Of a stretch of DNA of 64,000 bases, positions 54,943-63,857 are shown one piece after another (positions within the stretch are counted from its first letter, which is position 1; each line of letters opens with the position of its first letter). The DNA is from Asaia bogorensis. GTDB taxonomy: Bacteria > Pseudomonadota > Alphaproteobacteria > Reyranellales > Reyranellaceae. Under the pieces are notes generated by a model. The model was given only the letters and a program-made list of their open reading frames with translations, ran no database searches and had not been told where the DNA came from. Location: contig CAMDCE010000013.1 in the NCBI GenBank assembly GCA_945889625.1, positions 36,327 through 100,326 on the forward strand. Reading direction: 5' to 3'. The translations under genes were made by a program, and so were the position numbers.

Positions 54943-55035
54943 GCGAAGCGCAGGACCTCATCGAACGAGCAGACACCGACCGTCGACGCCGAGTGTGCAG
55001 CGAGTGTGAGATCCTTCGCTGCGCTCAGGATGACA
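54932..55035. repeat. 104-bp hairpin repeat, related to 19912-19981
   Basis: Arms of about 29 bp (TGTCGTTCTGAGCGAAGCGC and the complementary GCTGCGCTCAGGATGACA) flank a variable middle. The class resembles common intergenic repeats and is related to the repeat at 19912. It provides the last codons and stop of the acetyltransferase gene. Confidence 0.7.
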
Positions 55036-55052
55036 GTGGCGGTTGGTATGAC

Positions 55053-55871
55053 TTAACCCGTCCGTCGTCGCTTGGTCGGAGGATTGCTGTCGATACCGCC
55101 CAGCACGTCCGATGCGGCGCGATGGATCGCGGGGTCGCCGGCGGCCAGCACCGAGCCGTCGGAGTGGATGTCGAGGTCCTTGCCCTGCCAGTCGGTGATC
55201 AGTCCGCCGGCGCCCTTGATCACCGGCGCCAACGCGGCGAAGTCGTAGAGTTTCAGGGAATTCTCGACCACCAGGTCGACATGGCCCGACGCCAGCAGGC
55301 CGTAGGCGTAGCAGTCGCCGCCCCAGCGGAAGAGTTTCACCTTCTGGGTCAGCGCCTGGTGGCGTTGCTCGAAGGCGCCCGGGAACATGATGGGCGCGGT
55401 GGAATACATGTAGGCGCGATCGAGCGTCGGGCAGTGACGCACCGAAATCGGTCTGTCGTTGAAGGTCGAGACCTGGCCGGCGGCGCCCAGCCAGCGCTCC
55501 TTCAGGATCGGCTGGTCGATGATGCCCAGCACCGGCACACCGCGATGGAGAAGCGCGATCAGGGTGCCGAAGATCGGCAGGCCGGTGATGAAGGCCTTGG
55601 TGCCGTCGATTGGATCGAGCACCCAGACATAGTCGGCGTCGGTCCGCACCGCGCCATGCTCCTCGCCGAACACGCCGTGCTCGGGAACGTGCCGTGTCAG
55701 CAGATCGCGCATGGCAGTCTCGGCCTCGCGGTCGGCGACCGTGACGGGGCTTCTATCGCTCTTGTCGTCGACGGTGACGGGGGTGCGGAAATAGCGCGCC
55801 GCGATCGGCCGCGCCGCGTCGGCCAGGCGATGGGCCAGAGCGACCAGCTCGGCGGGAACCGATCCGGCCAC
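55053..55871 (-). CDS. hisN: inositol monophosphatase-family phosphatase, histidinol-phosphatase (HisN) type
   Basis: The 272-residue protein shows the lithium-sensitive phosphatase motifs FGEEHGAV and WVLDPIDGTKAFITGLPIFG, with LKLYDFAALAPVIKGAGG near the end. The DPIDGTKAFITGLPIFGTLIAL wording resembles the HisN group of alphaproteobacteria and actinobacteria. It would dephosphorylate histidinol phosphate, complementing hisB/hisH elsewhere in this window. The start is a GTG at 55871; no ATG is available. The reading frame continues upstream only as a shadow of the cytochrome gene. Confidence 0.82.
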   Translation of the reverse strand: MAGSVPAELVALAHRLADAARPIAARYFRTPVTVDDKSDRSPVTVADREAETAMRDLLTRHVPEHGVFGEEHGAVRTDADYVWVLDPIDGTKAFITGLPIFGTLIALLHRGVPVLGIIDQPILKERWLGAAGQVSTFNDRPISVRHCPTLDRAYMYSTAPIMFPGAFEQRHQALTQKVKLFRWGGDCYAYGLLASGHVDLVVENSLKLYDFAALAPVIKGAGGLITDWQGKDLDIHSDGSVLAAGDPAIHRAASDVLGGIDSNPPTKRRRTG

Positions 55872-55885
55872 GCAAACCGATCCTC

Positions 55886-56413
55886 TTAGGGAAGGGGCTT
55901 GGGTGAGTCGGCCATCGTGCGCAGGTAGGCGATCAGGTCGGCGCGATCCTGTTCCTTGGGGATGCCGGCAAAGGCCATCTTGGTGCCCTTGATGAAGGCC
56001 TGCGGCCTCAGGATCATGTGGTTGATGTCGTCGTAGGTCCAATCGCCGCCCTTGGCGATCAGCGCCGACGAGTAGCTGAAGCCTGCGTGGCTGCCCTTCT
56101 TGCGGCCGACGATGTCCCACTGGTTGGGACCGACCTTGTTGACGCCGCCCTTGTCGATCGTGTGGCAGACGAAGCACTGCTTCATGTAGAGCGCCTTGCC
56201 GGCCTCGACATTGGCACCGGCGAGCTTCGGTCCGATCGGCGGCAGTTCGGCGGGCGCCGCCGCAGCGGCCGTCTCGACCGGCGCGTCGGCCACGGCGATC
56301 GCGGGTTTGTCCAGCATGTGCGGATGGACCACCGCATTGGACACCTTGCCAACCACCATCGCGAAGAGGGCCGAGGCCAGAACGCAGCCCGCAACCGTGT
56401 TGAAATTGGCCAT
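55886..56413 (-). CDS. membrane-anchored cytochrome c
   Basis: The 175-residue protein has an N-terminal hydrophobic helix (residues 7-24) without an obvious cleavage site, then an Ala/Pro-rich linker. The single heme c site is CFVCH (Cys80, Cys83, His84), with the axial Met in GTKMAFAGI. It resembles CycM-type cytochromes that carry electrons to terminal oxidases. The ATG at 56413 is preferred over the in-frame Met at 56536, because the extra residues are basic and unlike the family. It ends 15 bp before the hisN-like start. Confidence 0.88.
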   Translation of the reverse strand: MANFNTVAGCVLASALFAMVVGKVSNAVVHPHMLDKPAIAVADAPVETAAAAAPAELPPIGPKLAGANVEAGKALYMKQCFVCHTIDKGGVNKVGPNQWDIVGRKKGSHAGFSYSSALIAKGGDWTYDDINHMILRPQAFIKGTKMAFAGIPKEQDRADLIAYLRTMADSPKPLP

Positions 56414-56580
56414 AGTCAGTTCCCGCAGCAGCAATTTTTTCGGACGTTGCTGTAGCACGCCCCAAGCGTCACAAGTAGTATCTGATCGTGTCCTTCGGCT
56501 CGCGCGGCGGAACGTCGCAAGTGCCGGATTTAGCAAGGTTTTTCGCCCTTTGCCGGGCGAGCTCCGGGGGAGTTCAGGAG

Positions 56581-57495
56581 ATGGCGGGAGCCAAGGTTGG
56601 GGCGAGGGCCGAGAGGTCCAAGGCCAGCAACACCATCGCCTTCCAGGGCGAGCCGGGCGCCAACTCGGACATGGCCTGCCATGCCGCCTTCCCGTACATG
56701 ACGACCCTGCCGTGCCCGACCTTCGATGCCGCCATGGCGGCGGTTCAGGCAGGGCGTGCCGAGCTTGCCATAATTCCGGTCGAGAACTCGATCGCCGGGC
56801 GAGTCGCCGACCTGCACAGCCTCCTGCCGCATACCAAGCTCAAGATCGTCGCCGAGCATTTCCAGCGGGTCGAGCATTGCCTGGTGGCGCTGCCCGGCGC
56901 CTCGCTCAAGACGATCAAGTCAGCCAAGAGCCATGTCCAGGCGCTGTCGCAGTGCCGCAACTTCCTGCGCAAGCACCATATCCAGCCGCTGGTGCATGGC
57001 GACACGGCGGGTGCGGCGCGCGAGATCGCCGAGGTCGGCGACAACAGCGTCGGCGCCATCGCCTCCTCGCTTGCGGCCAGAATCTACAATCTCAGGGTGC
57101 TGGCGCGGAACATCGAGGACGCCGACCACAACACAACGCGCATGCTGGTGTTCTCGCGCGAACCTGCAATGCCCGACTGGCGCACCGTGCACTGCATGAC
57201 CGCCTTCCTGTTCCGGGTGAAGAGCGTTCCCGCGGCGCTCTACAAGGCGCTGGGTGGATTCGCCACCAACGGCGTCAACATCGTGAAGCTGGAAAGCTAC
57301 CTGAGCGGGGCGCGCTTCGAGCAGGCGCAGTTCTACGCCGAGGTCGAAGGCCATCCCGAGCAGCGCGGCCTGCAACTGGCGCTCGAGGAACTGGAATTCT
57401 TCTCCGAGAAAGGCGAACTGAAGCTGCTCGGTAGCTTTCCGACCAATCCTTTCCGGCGCAAAGGCTGGGAAGCGCCGACGCGACCGGGCACCTGA
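56581..57495 (+). CDS. pheA: prephenate dehydratase
   Basis: The 304-residue monofunctional enzyme has the PDT domain (about residues 18-200) with FQGEPGANSDMACHAAFP, PVENSIAGRVADLH and AIASSLAARIYNL. The loop NTTRMLVFSREP is included. An ACT domain follows (VPAALYKALGGFATNGVNIVKLESYLSG) for feedback control by phenylalanine. It makes phenylpyruvate from prephenate. The ATG at 56581 follows GGGGGAG and CAGGAG; the frame is open further upstream but lacks family sequence. The rpe gene follows after 6 bp. Confidence 0.93.
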   Translation: MAGAKVGARAERSKASNTIAFQGEPGANSDMACHAAFPYMTTLPCPTFDAAMAAVQAGRAELAIIPVENSIAGRVADLHSLLPHTKLKIVAEHFQRVEHCLVALPGASLKTIKSAKSHVQALSQCRNFLRKHHIQPLVHGDTAGAAREIAEVGDNSVGAIASSLAARIYNLRVLARNIEDADHNTTRMLVFSREPAMPDWRTVHCMTAFLFRVKSVPAALYKALGGFATNGVNIVKLESYLSGARFEQAQFYAEVEGHPEQRGLQLALEELEFFSEKGELKLLGSFPTNPFRRKGWEAPTRPGT

Positions 57496-57501
57496 GGCCC
57501 C

Positions 57502-58164
57502 ATGCCGCAACAGCCCGTCCGCATCGCCCCTTCCATCCTGTCGGCCGATTTCGCCGCCCTCGGCCCCGAGATCGAAGCAGTGACCAAAGCCGGCGCCGAC
57601 TGGATCCATGTCGACGTGATGGACGGCCATTTCGTGCCCAATCTCACGATCGGGCCGATGGTGGTGAAGGCGCTGCGCAAGCACAGCAAGCAGCCCTTCG
57701 ACTGCCACCTCATGATCTCGCCGGTCGATCCGCTGGTGCCGGCCTTCGCCGAAGCGGGCGCTGACGTGATCTCGTTCCATCCCGAAGCCGGTCCGCATAG
57801 CCATCGCACGATCCAGCTCATCAAGAGTCTCGGCAAGAAGGCGGGCTGCGTGCTCAATCCGGCGACGCCGCTGGCGGCGGTCGAGCACGTCCTGGGCGAT
57901 CTCGACCTGGTGCTGGTGATGAGCGTCAATCCAGGCTTCGGTGGCCAGGCCTTCATCGAAAGCCAACTCGCCAAGATTGCCGCGCTGCGCAAGGCGATTG
58001 ATGCCCTGGGCAAGAAGATCGATCTCGAAGTCGATGGCGGCGTCAATCCCGAGACCGCCAAGCGCTGCATCAGGGCAGGTGCCGACGTGCTGGTCGCCGG
58101 CACGGCGGTGTTCAGCGGCGGACAGGCCAAGTACGCTGCCAACATCAAGGCGCTGCGCGCATGA
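57502..58164 (+). CDS. rpe: ribulose-phosphate 3-epimerase
   Basis: The 220-residue TIM-barrel enzyme shows [54 protein letters not shown] and [15 protein letters not shown]. Metal-binding His and Asp residues are intact. It interconverts ribulose 5-phosphate and xylulose 5-phosphate. It lies 6 bp after the prephenate dehydratase gene, and its stop overlaps the start of the following membrane protein (ATGA). Confidence 0.97.
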   Translation: MPQQPVRIAPSILSADFAALGPEIEAVTKAGADWIHVDVMDGHFVPNLTIGPMVVKALRKHSKQPFDCHLMISPVDPLVPAFAEAGADVISFHPEAGPHSHRTIQLIKSLGKKAGCVLNPATPLAAVEHVLGDLDLVLVMSVNPGFGGQAFIESQLAKIAALRKAIDALGKKIDLEVDGGVNPETAKRCIRAGADVLVAGTAVFSGGQAKYAANIKALRA

Positions 58165-58661
58165 AGGTGGCTCGGCAGGCCCTCGAGGTTGCACGCCTCG
58201 AGCTTGGCCAGGGGACGGTCGAGGACAAGGCGCGGGTCATGGCGTGGGACCGCCTTTACGGCATGCTGTCGACGCTCGATTCCAAGACTTCGGTGCTGTT
58301 GCGCTTCAACGCCATCGTGGTGGCGGCACTCGCCTATCTCGTCGTCGTCGCCAGCAGCGACCCCTTTGTCGGCGCCAGCGTCACCGTCAAGATCCTGGGC
58401 AAGTTCATCGGCCATGTCAGCCTGCTGGCGAGCGTGGTGAGCTGCGGTTTTGCCTTTCCGGTGATCAACGTCGAATGGGAGTTCTTCGGCGGGCGGCTCG
58501 ATCGGGTGGCCGAGGGCACGCCCAACTTCGACGATGCCGCCTTGCAGCGGCTGGGCGATCTCGTGGCGCGCCGCACCAAGCTGTACTCATGGGCCTGGAA
58601 GCTCGCGGTCGCCGGCGGGACGGGCTTTGCAATCCTCGTCGGACTTGCCACTCTGCACTGA
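58161..58661 (+). CDS. small membrane protein of unknown function (three helices)
   Basis: The 166-residue protein starts within the rpe stop (ATGA). A cytosolic N-terminal part with [20 protein letters not shown] runs into helix 1 (about residues 48-63). Helix 2 is around [20 protein letters not shown], and helix 3 at the C-terminus ([17 protein letters not shown]). The layout resembles DUF5706-like transmembrane proteins known as effectors in nucleotide-signalling defence systems, but no partner cyclase is adjacent. I do not assign a function. Confidence 0.6.
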   Translation: MKVARQALEVARLELGQGTVEDKARVMAWDRLYGMLSTLDSKTSVLLRFNAIVVAALAYLVVVASSDPFVGASVTVKILGKFIGHVSLLASVVSCGFAFPVINVEWEFFGGRLDRVAEGTPNFDDAALQRLGDLVARRTKLYSWAWKLAVAGGTGFAILVGLATLH

Positions 58662-58663
58662 CC

Positions 58664-59587
58664 ATGGCCGACATCATCCTGCACCACTATCCCAACTCGC
58701 CCTTCTCGGAGAAGGTGCGTGTCGCCTTCGGCATCAAGCAGCTCGGCTGGAAGTCGGTGCAGATCCCCAACATCATGCCCAAGCCGGATCTGATGCCACT
58801 GACCGGTGGCTATCGCCGGACACCGGTGCTGCAAGTCGGGGCCGACATCTACTGCGACACCCAGCTCATCATGCTCGAGCTCGAGAAGTTGGCTCCCCGG
58901 CCGCCGCTCCTGCCGCCCGGCAAGGAAGGCGAGGCGCGCGCCCTTACCATGTGGATCGACCGCAACATCTTCTGGTCCGCCGTCGGCGTCGTCATGGGGG
59001 CGATCGGCGACAAGCTGCCGGAGGCCTTCCTCAAGGACCGCAGCGAGTTCTCCGGGCGCTCGTTCGATCCCGCCAGGCTCCGGGCCGCCGCGCCCTTCGC
59101 CGCGGAGCAGACCTATGCCCAGATGGTCCTGGCGGAAGAGATGCTGGCCGACGGTCGGCCCTATCTGCTGGGCGCCGCACCGACCCTGGCCGATTGCGCG
59201 CTCTACAATCCGGTATGGTTCATCAAGGCACGCCTGGGCGCGGGCAAGGCGGTGCCGCCGCTCGACCGGCTGCCGCGCATCGTTGATTGGTCCGACCGCA
59301 TGGCAAGCTTCGGCAGCGGCAAGCCCGTCGACATGACGGGCGCCGAAGCGCTCGACATCGCAAAGGCCGCGACACCCGCCGCGACCAACGTCGCGGCCAA
59401 CGATCCCAGCGGCTTGCAGGCCGGCCAGAAGATCAGCATCACGCCCGATGACACCGGTAAGGTGCCGGTGACCGGTACGCTGGTCGGGCTGACCCCGGAC
59501 CGAATTTCAATCAGGCGCAACGACGAGCGGGTGGGCGAGGTCGTCGTCCATTTCCCGCGCGCCGGATTTTTCGTCACGTCGCTATAG
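58664..59587 (+). CDS. GST-like protein with extra C-terminal domain
   Basis: The 307-residue protein has an N-terminal thioredoxin-fold GST domain (LHHYPNSPFSEKVRVAFGIK, residues 5-24). An alpha-helical GST C-domain follows (about residues 85-225) with GAAPTLADCALYNPVWFIK. Residues 245-307 form an appended beta-rich region (SGLQAGQKISITPDDTGKVP, VVHFPRAGFF) seldom seen on GSTs. It starts 2 bp after the membrane protein gene. The substrate is unknown. A decayed copy follows at 59616. Confidence 0.82.
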   Translation: MADIILHHYPNSPFSEKVRVAFGIKQLGWKSVQIPNIMPKPDLMPLTGGYRRTPVLQVGADIYCDTQLIMLELEKLAPRPPLLPPGKEGEARALTMWIDRNIFWSAVGVVMGAIGDKLPEAFLKDRSEFSGRSFDPARLRAAAPFAAEQTYAQMVLAEEMLADGRPYLLGAAPTLADCALYNPVWFIKARLGAGKAVPPLDRLPRIVDWSDRMASFGSGKPVDMTGAEALDIAKAATPAATNVAANDPSGLQAGQKISITPDDTGKVPVTGTLVGLTPDRISIRRNDERVGEVVVHFPRAGFFVTSL

Positions 59588-59615
59588 TGCGCGCCCGCAT
59601 CGAGGCTCCCAGGTC

Positions 59616-60321
59616 ATGACCGACATCATCCTGCATCACTACGGCCTGTCGCCATTTGCGGAAAAGGTCCGAATCGGCCTCGGCCTCAAGCGGGCAGCAT
59701 GGAAGTCGGTCGATATCCCCAACGTCATGCCCAAGCCCGACCTGATGCCGCTGACCGGCGGCTATCGCAAGACGCCGGTGATGCAGATTTTCCGGCCGCT
59801 CATTCGATCCTGAACGGTTGCGTGCCGCCCTGCCGATCGTGCGCGACCAGACCTACGGCCTGCTGTCGATCGCGGAGGCGATGCTGGCCGACGGCCGCAA
59901 GTTCGTGCTGGGCGGCGAGCCCAGTCTTGCCGACTGCGCGCTCTACAATCCGGTGTGGTTCATCAAGCAGCACCTCGGCGCGGCGGCAGCTCCGCTCGAC
60001 CGGTTGCCGAAGATCGTCGCCTGGTCGGAGCGCATGAAGGCGCTGGGCGAGGGCAAGCGTACCGACATCAAGGCGACCGACGCGCTCGATGTCGCCAAGT
60101 CGGCCAAGCCCGTGCCGGCCAACGTCGACGCCAACGACCCGAGTGGGCTCAAGGCCGGCCAGAAGCTCAGCGTCACGCCCGACGACACCGGCAAGGTGCC
60201 GGTGACCGGCACGCTGGTTGGGCTGACCGCCGACCGCATCTCGATCGCGCGCAGCGATCCGCGGGTGGGTGACGTCGTCGTCCATTTCCCGCGCGCCGGA
60301 TTCATCGTTCAGGCGGCTTAA
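59616..60321 (+). pseudogene. decayed tandem copy of the GST-like gene
   Basis: The first 58 codons (MTDIILHHYGLSPFAEKVRI...TGGYRKTPVMQ) match the upstream gene. Then a net 212-bp deletion shifts the frame: by aligning the TCC of SGRSFDP (59051 in the intact copy, 59791 here) the offsets from the start codons are 387 and 175. After the junction the old frame continues as a TTG-starting open stretch from 59818 (AALPIVRDQTYG to VVHFPRAGFIVQAA) that retains the GST C-domain and the extra domain. The product would be non-functional unless the fragment is translated separately. It overlaps the convergent PhzF gene by 4 bp. Confidence 0.85.
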
Positions 60322-61190
60322 AGCGAAACCTCGCCTTTCAGCACCGGCACGCAGCCGCCGCCGACGCTGGCGCGGATGCCGTCGGCCGCACGATGCGCCG
60401 AGGCGCGCAGCAGGCTCGGCCGGCCCATCTCGACACCCTGCACGATGTCGTATCGCCGTTCGCGCTCGCTGGTCAGCGACAGCAGCAGCGCGGCGAGCGG
60501 TGTCGCGGCGCTTCCCGTCGCGGCGTCCTCGACGGTGCCCGACAACGGCGAGAACATCCTCGCCCGTATATGCGAGTCATCATGTGCGTAGAGGTAAAGT
60601 GGCAGGCGGTTGGGACCCATCGTCGCATAGGCCGTCGCGGCATCGCGGAAGCGTCCCGTGTCGGGCGCGGCCCTGGAGAGGGCTGGGCCGGTTACCTCGG
60701 CGATCACGAACGAATTGCCGACGGAGGCCGAGACAGGGCGGTGATTGCTGGCGATGACGTCGCGTGCGTCCAGGCCGACGCAGCCTGCCAGCAGATCGAC
60801 CGGCATTTCGGGCCCCAGCGTGAGCGGTTGCGGTGCCGCTATGTTGACCGAGTCGCCCTCGACCTCGACCACCACGAGACCAGCAATTTCCTCAAAGCGC
60901 AGCACGCCATCGCGGGCGCGGCCCATTCCGGCCAGCACCCAGCCGGTGCCGACATTGGGATGGCCGGCGAACGGCATCTCCTGGCGACGATTGAAGATGC
61001 GCACCCGGGCGGTGTTGGCGGGGTCCGCCGGCGGCAGGACGAAGGTTGTCTCGCTGAGATTGAACTCCGCGGCCAGCGACTGCATTTCGCCGTCGGCGAG
61101 GCCACGGGCATCGGGAAACACAGCCAGCGGGTTGCCGCCGAAGCGACGGTCGGTGAAGACGTCCACGGTCACGAACGAAAAGCTACGCAT
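60318..61190 (-). CDS. PhzF-family isomerase
   Basis: The 290-residue protein shows FTDRRFGGNPLAVFPDA and the catalytic Glu in NLSETTFVLP, then EMPFAGHPNVGTGWVLA and GTVEDAATGSAATPLA. These are PhzF fold landmarks shared by both halves. Most members are epimerase/isomerase enzymes of unknown substrate; the phenazine name does not imply phenazine synthesis here. It is minus-strand and lies 9 bp downstream of the TIM-barrel gene. Confidence 0.9.
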   Translation of the reverse strand: MRSFSFVTVDVFTDRRFGGNPLAVFPDARGLADGEMQSLAAEFNLSETTFVLPPADPANTARVRIFNRRQEMPFAGHPNVGTGWVLAGMGRARDGVLRFEEIAGLVVVEVEGDSVNIAAPQPLTLGPEMPVDLLAGCVGLDARDVIASNHRPVSASVGNSFVIAEVTGPALSRAAPDTGRFRDAATAYATMGPNRLPLYLYAHDDSHIRARMFSPLSGTVEDAATGSAATPLAALLLSLTSERERRYDIVQGVEMGRPSLLRASAHRAADGIRASVGGGCVPVLKGEVSL

Positions 61191-61199
61191 CGTTCGCTC

Positions 61200-62144
61200 C
61201 TACACGAGCGCCACGCCGATTTCGCTGGCAATCCGGCGCAGCGCCGCCACCGAGCGGGCCGTGGCGTTGCGGCGATCCTGCGGGCAGTGAGTCTCGATAC
61301 TGGCCAATACTTCCTTCGCTTCGACGTCCTTCAGCAGTCGCTCGAGTTCGGCTGACCACGGCACGTTGCCGTCACCAAGCGGCACGGTCTTGCCAGCAGT
61401 GAGATCGCGGTCCTTGAGATGGATCGCGGTGGTGAGGGGGGCGAGGACCGCGATGTCGGCATCGCTTGGCCGTTCGCCGGTCGACCAGGCGTTGGTGATG
61501 TCGACCAACGGCCGCAGGTAAATCGCCTTGGAGCCTTCGGCATCCTGTTCCTCGATCTCGTCCTTGTCGAAATGCACGTCGCGGATCTCCCGTTCCGCCG
61601 CCTCTGCATCCTGTGCAGTGAAGAAGGCCGAGAGTTCGGCGATGTTGCCGACATTGCAGACCGGCTCGTTCTCGAGCTGCAAGACGACGTCGTAGTGGTT
61701 GGCATACCCGAGCAGCGTTCCCAGGTCGGAGTCGGACTTGGTGACGTCGGACGGCCGAAAGCCGTCGTAACGAAGATAGCTGAAAATTCGCATGTTTCGT
61801 GCGCCGAGGATGACCGCGATGTCCATCGCATGCAGCAGCGGATCGCGGACTGGGCATTCCTTCGGGTCGAAGGCGAAGTCGACTTTGCCGCCGGCCGGCG
61901 ATTTGCCTGGCGCTGGCCATTTCAGCACCGGCGACACGAAGGTCGGCACGCTGATGCCGGCCTTTTCGAGCGTGCGGCTGATGTCGATGACCTCGTCAGA
62001 GGTCATGCCGAGCAGGCTGCGGCCGCCGACGGTCCGCATGTCGAGGCGCTTGATGCCGTGTTCGTGGGCAAACGAGATCATTTCGTCGAGGGTGGGGCCG
62101 ATTTCGTCGCCGATCACGGCAAGAGCAAGACGGGGAAGGGGCAT
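61200..62144 (-). CDS. sugar phosphate isomerase/epimerase-like TIM-barrel protein
   Basis: The 314-residue protein has the AP-endonuclease-2 (xylose isomerase-like) fold. It shows KRLDMRTVGGRSLLGMTSDE, VLQLENEPVCNVGNIAELSA (quoted: QLENEPVCNVGNIAEL), TTAIHLKDRDLTAGK and ASIETHCPQDR. Metal-ligand positions (Glu, Asp, His, Glu) look present. The substrate is unknown. The ATG at 62144 lies 63 bp from the divergent HerA-like gene. Confidence 0.83.
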   Translation of the reverse strand: MPLPRLALAVIGDEIGPTLDEMISFAHEHGIKRLDMRTVGGRSLLGMTSDEVIDISRTLEKAGISVPTFVSPVLKWPAPGKSPAGGKVDFAFDPKECPVRDPLLHAMDIAVILGARNMRIFSYLRYDGFRPSDVTKSDSDLGTLLGYANHYDVVLQLENEPVCNVGNIAELSAFFTAQDAEAAEREIRDVHFDKDEIEEQDAEGSKAIYLRPLVDITNAWSTGERPSDADIAVLAPLTTAIHLKDRDLTAGKTVPLGDGNVPWSAELERLLKDVEAKEVLASIETHCPQDRRNATARSVAALRRIASEIGVALV

Positions 62145-62207
62145 GCGGATAGCCTACTATGGGCCACCGTCTTTGGCTAAAGTCCTGCAAGGCGCGAAGG
62201 AGAAGGC

Positions 62208-63857
62208 ATGAGCGACGACGCGGCAATCTTCGTGGGGACAAGCGACGCCGACCAATACCTCCTGCTGAAGTACGGCAACCGCCATGGCCTGGTGGCCGGC
62301 GCCACCGGCACCGGCAAGACCGTGACCTTGCAGACCATCGCCGAAGGCTTTTCCGCCTTTGGCGTGCCGGTGTTCATGGCCGACGTGAAAGGCGACTTGG
62401 CCGGCATCAGCCAGAAGGGCGGCGACAATCCCAAGGCGCTGGAGCGCGCCAAGCTCTTGAAGATCGAAGGCTATGGCGGCCGTTCGTTCCCGGTCGTGCT
62501 GTGGGACCTGTTCGGCGAGAAGGGACATCCCATCCGAACCACGGTAAGCGAGGTCGGACCGGTCCTGATGGCCCGTCTGCTGCAGCTCAACGAGATCCAG
62601 GAAGGCGTGCTCAACATCGTCTTCAAGGTCGCCGACGAGCAGGGCCTGCTGCTGCTCGACTTCAAGGACCTGCAGGCGATGCTGCAGTGGGTGGCGGAAA
62701 ATGCCGGCACGCTGACCAACGAATTCGGCAATGTGAGCAAGCAGACCGTCGGCACCATCCAGCGCCAGCTCCTGATGCTCGACCAGCAGGGGGGCGAAGG
62801 TTTCTTCGGCGAGCCGGCGCTCGACCTGGCCGACATGATACGTGTCGATAACTCGGGACTGGGCGTGATCAATGTGCTGGCGGCCGACCGGCTGATGCAG
62901 AATCCGCGGCTCTACGGGACGTTTCTGCTGTGGCTGCTGTCGGAGCTGTTCGAGCAGCTGCCCGAGGTCGGCGATCTCGACAAGCCGAAGTTCGTGTTCT
63001 TCTTCGACGAGGCGCATCTGTTGTTCAACGACGCGCCAAAAGCGCTGCTCAATCGCGTCGAGCAGGTCGTGCGCCTGATCCGATCCAAGGGGGTCGGCGT
63101 CTATTTCATCACCCAGAACCCGCTGGACGTGCCGGAGACGGTGCTTGGCCAGCTTTCCAATCGCGTGCAGCACGCTCTGCGCGCCTTCACGCCCAAGGAC
63201 CAGAGGGCGGTGAAGGTGGCGGCCGAGACCTTCCGGCCGAACGCCAAGTTCAATGCTGCGACGGCCATCGTCGAACTGGGCGTTGGTGAGGCGCTGCTGT
63301 CGTTCCTCGACGCCAAGGGTGTGCCGATTCCGGTCGAGCGCTGCTTCATCGCACCGCCGCAGGGTCGCATCGGGCCGCTGACCGAGGCCGAACGCGCCGC
63401 CGTCGTGAAGGCAAGCGTGCTTGCCGGCAAGTACGAGGCGATGGTCGACCGCGCCTCGGCCTACGAGGTGCTGATGGGCCGCGTTTCAGGCAGCGAGCAG
63501 ACTGCTCCTGCGAGCGCCGCGCCTCAGCGCCGCGGCCAATATGGCTCGGTGCCGCCCAGCGTGCCCAACACCGCGCCACCACCGCAGCCACCGCCCGCAC
63601 CCGAGGCGCCACGCAGCGATCCGCGCCTCAAGCGTTCCCTGCCGCCCGCGCCTGCGCCGGCACCCCGGGCGCCCGCCGGGCGCCAGCGCGATTCGATCGG
63701 CATGACGGCGGCCAAGGCCGCAACGCGCAGCATGGCGACCATCGCCGCGCGCGAAGCCTCCAAGGCGATCTTCGGCAAGGGCCGTGGCGCCAATATCGGC
63801 GCCAGCGTCGGCGGCGCGGTGTTGCGCGGCGTGCTGGGCTCCATACTCAGACGCTAG
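62208..63857 (+). CDS. HerA/DUF853-family ATPase
   Basis: The 549-residue protein has an N-terminal P-loop [13 protein letters not shown] (about residues 30-42), [11 protein letters not shown], and Walker [15 protein letters not shown] (about residues 263-276). The region [21 protein letters not shown] is typical of the DUF853 group of HerA-like helicases. Residues 430-500 are Pro/Ala-rich, followed by a small basic Gly-rich tail ([20 protein letters not shown]). It may be a nucleic acid pump, but a specific role is not known. Its TAG stop lies at the boundary of the IS630 element. Confidence 0.88.
   Translation: MSDDAAIFVGTSDADQYLLLKYGNRHGLVAGATGTGKTVTLQTIAEGFSAFGVPVFMADVKGDLAGISQKGGDNPKALERAKLLKIEGYGGRSFPVVLWDLFGEKGHPIRTTVSEVGPVLMARLLQLNEIQEGVLNIVFKVADEQGLLLLDFKDLQAMLQWVAENAGTLTNEFGNVSKQTVGTIQRQLLMLDQQGGEGFFGEPALDLADMIRVDNSGLGVINVLAADRLMQNPRLYGTFLLWLLSELFEQLPEVGDLDKPKFVFFFDEAHLLFNDAPKALLNRVEQVVRLIRSKGVGVYFITQNPLDVPETVLGQLSNRVQHALRAFTPKDQRAVKVAAETFRPNAKFNAATAIVELGVGEALLSFLDAKGVPIPVERCFIAPPQGRIGPLTEAERAAVVKASVLAGKYEAMVDRASAYEVLMGRVSGSEQTAPASAAPQRRGQYGSVPPSVPNTAPPPQPPPAPEAPRSDPRLKRSLPPAPAPAPRAPAGRQRDSIGMTAAKAATRSMATIAAREASKAIFGKGRGANIGASVGGAVLRGVLGSILRR

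Noticed and set aside
58161..58661. Pycsar-type defence effector
   Set aside because: No adjacent nucleotide cyclase and strong coupling to rpe; only the general membrane layout is similar.
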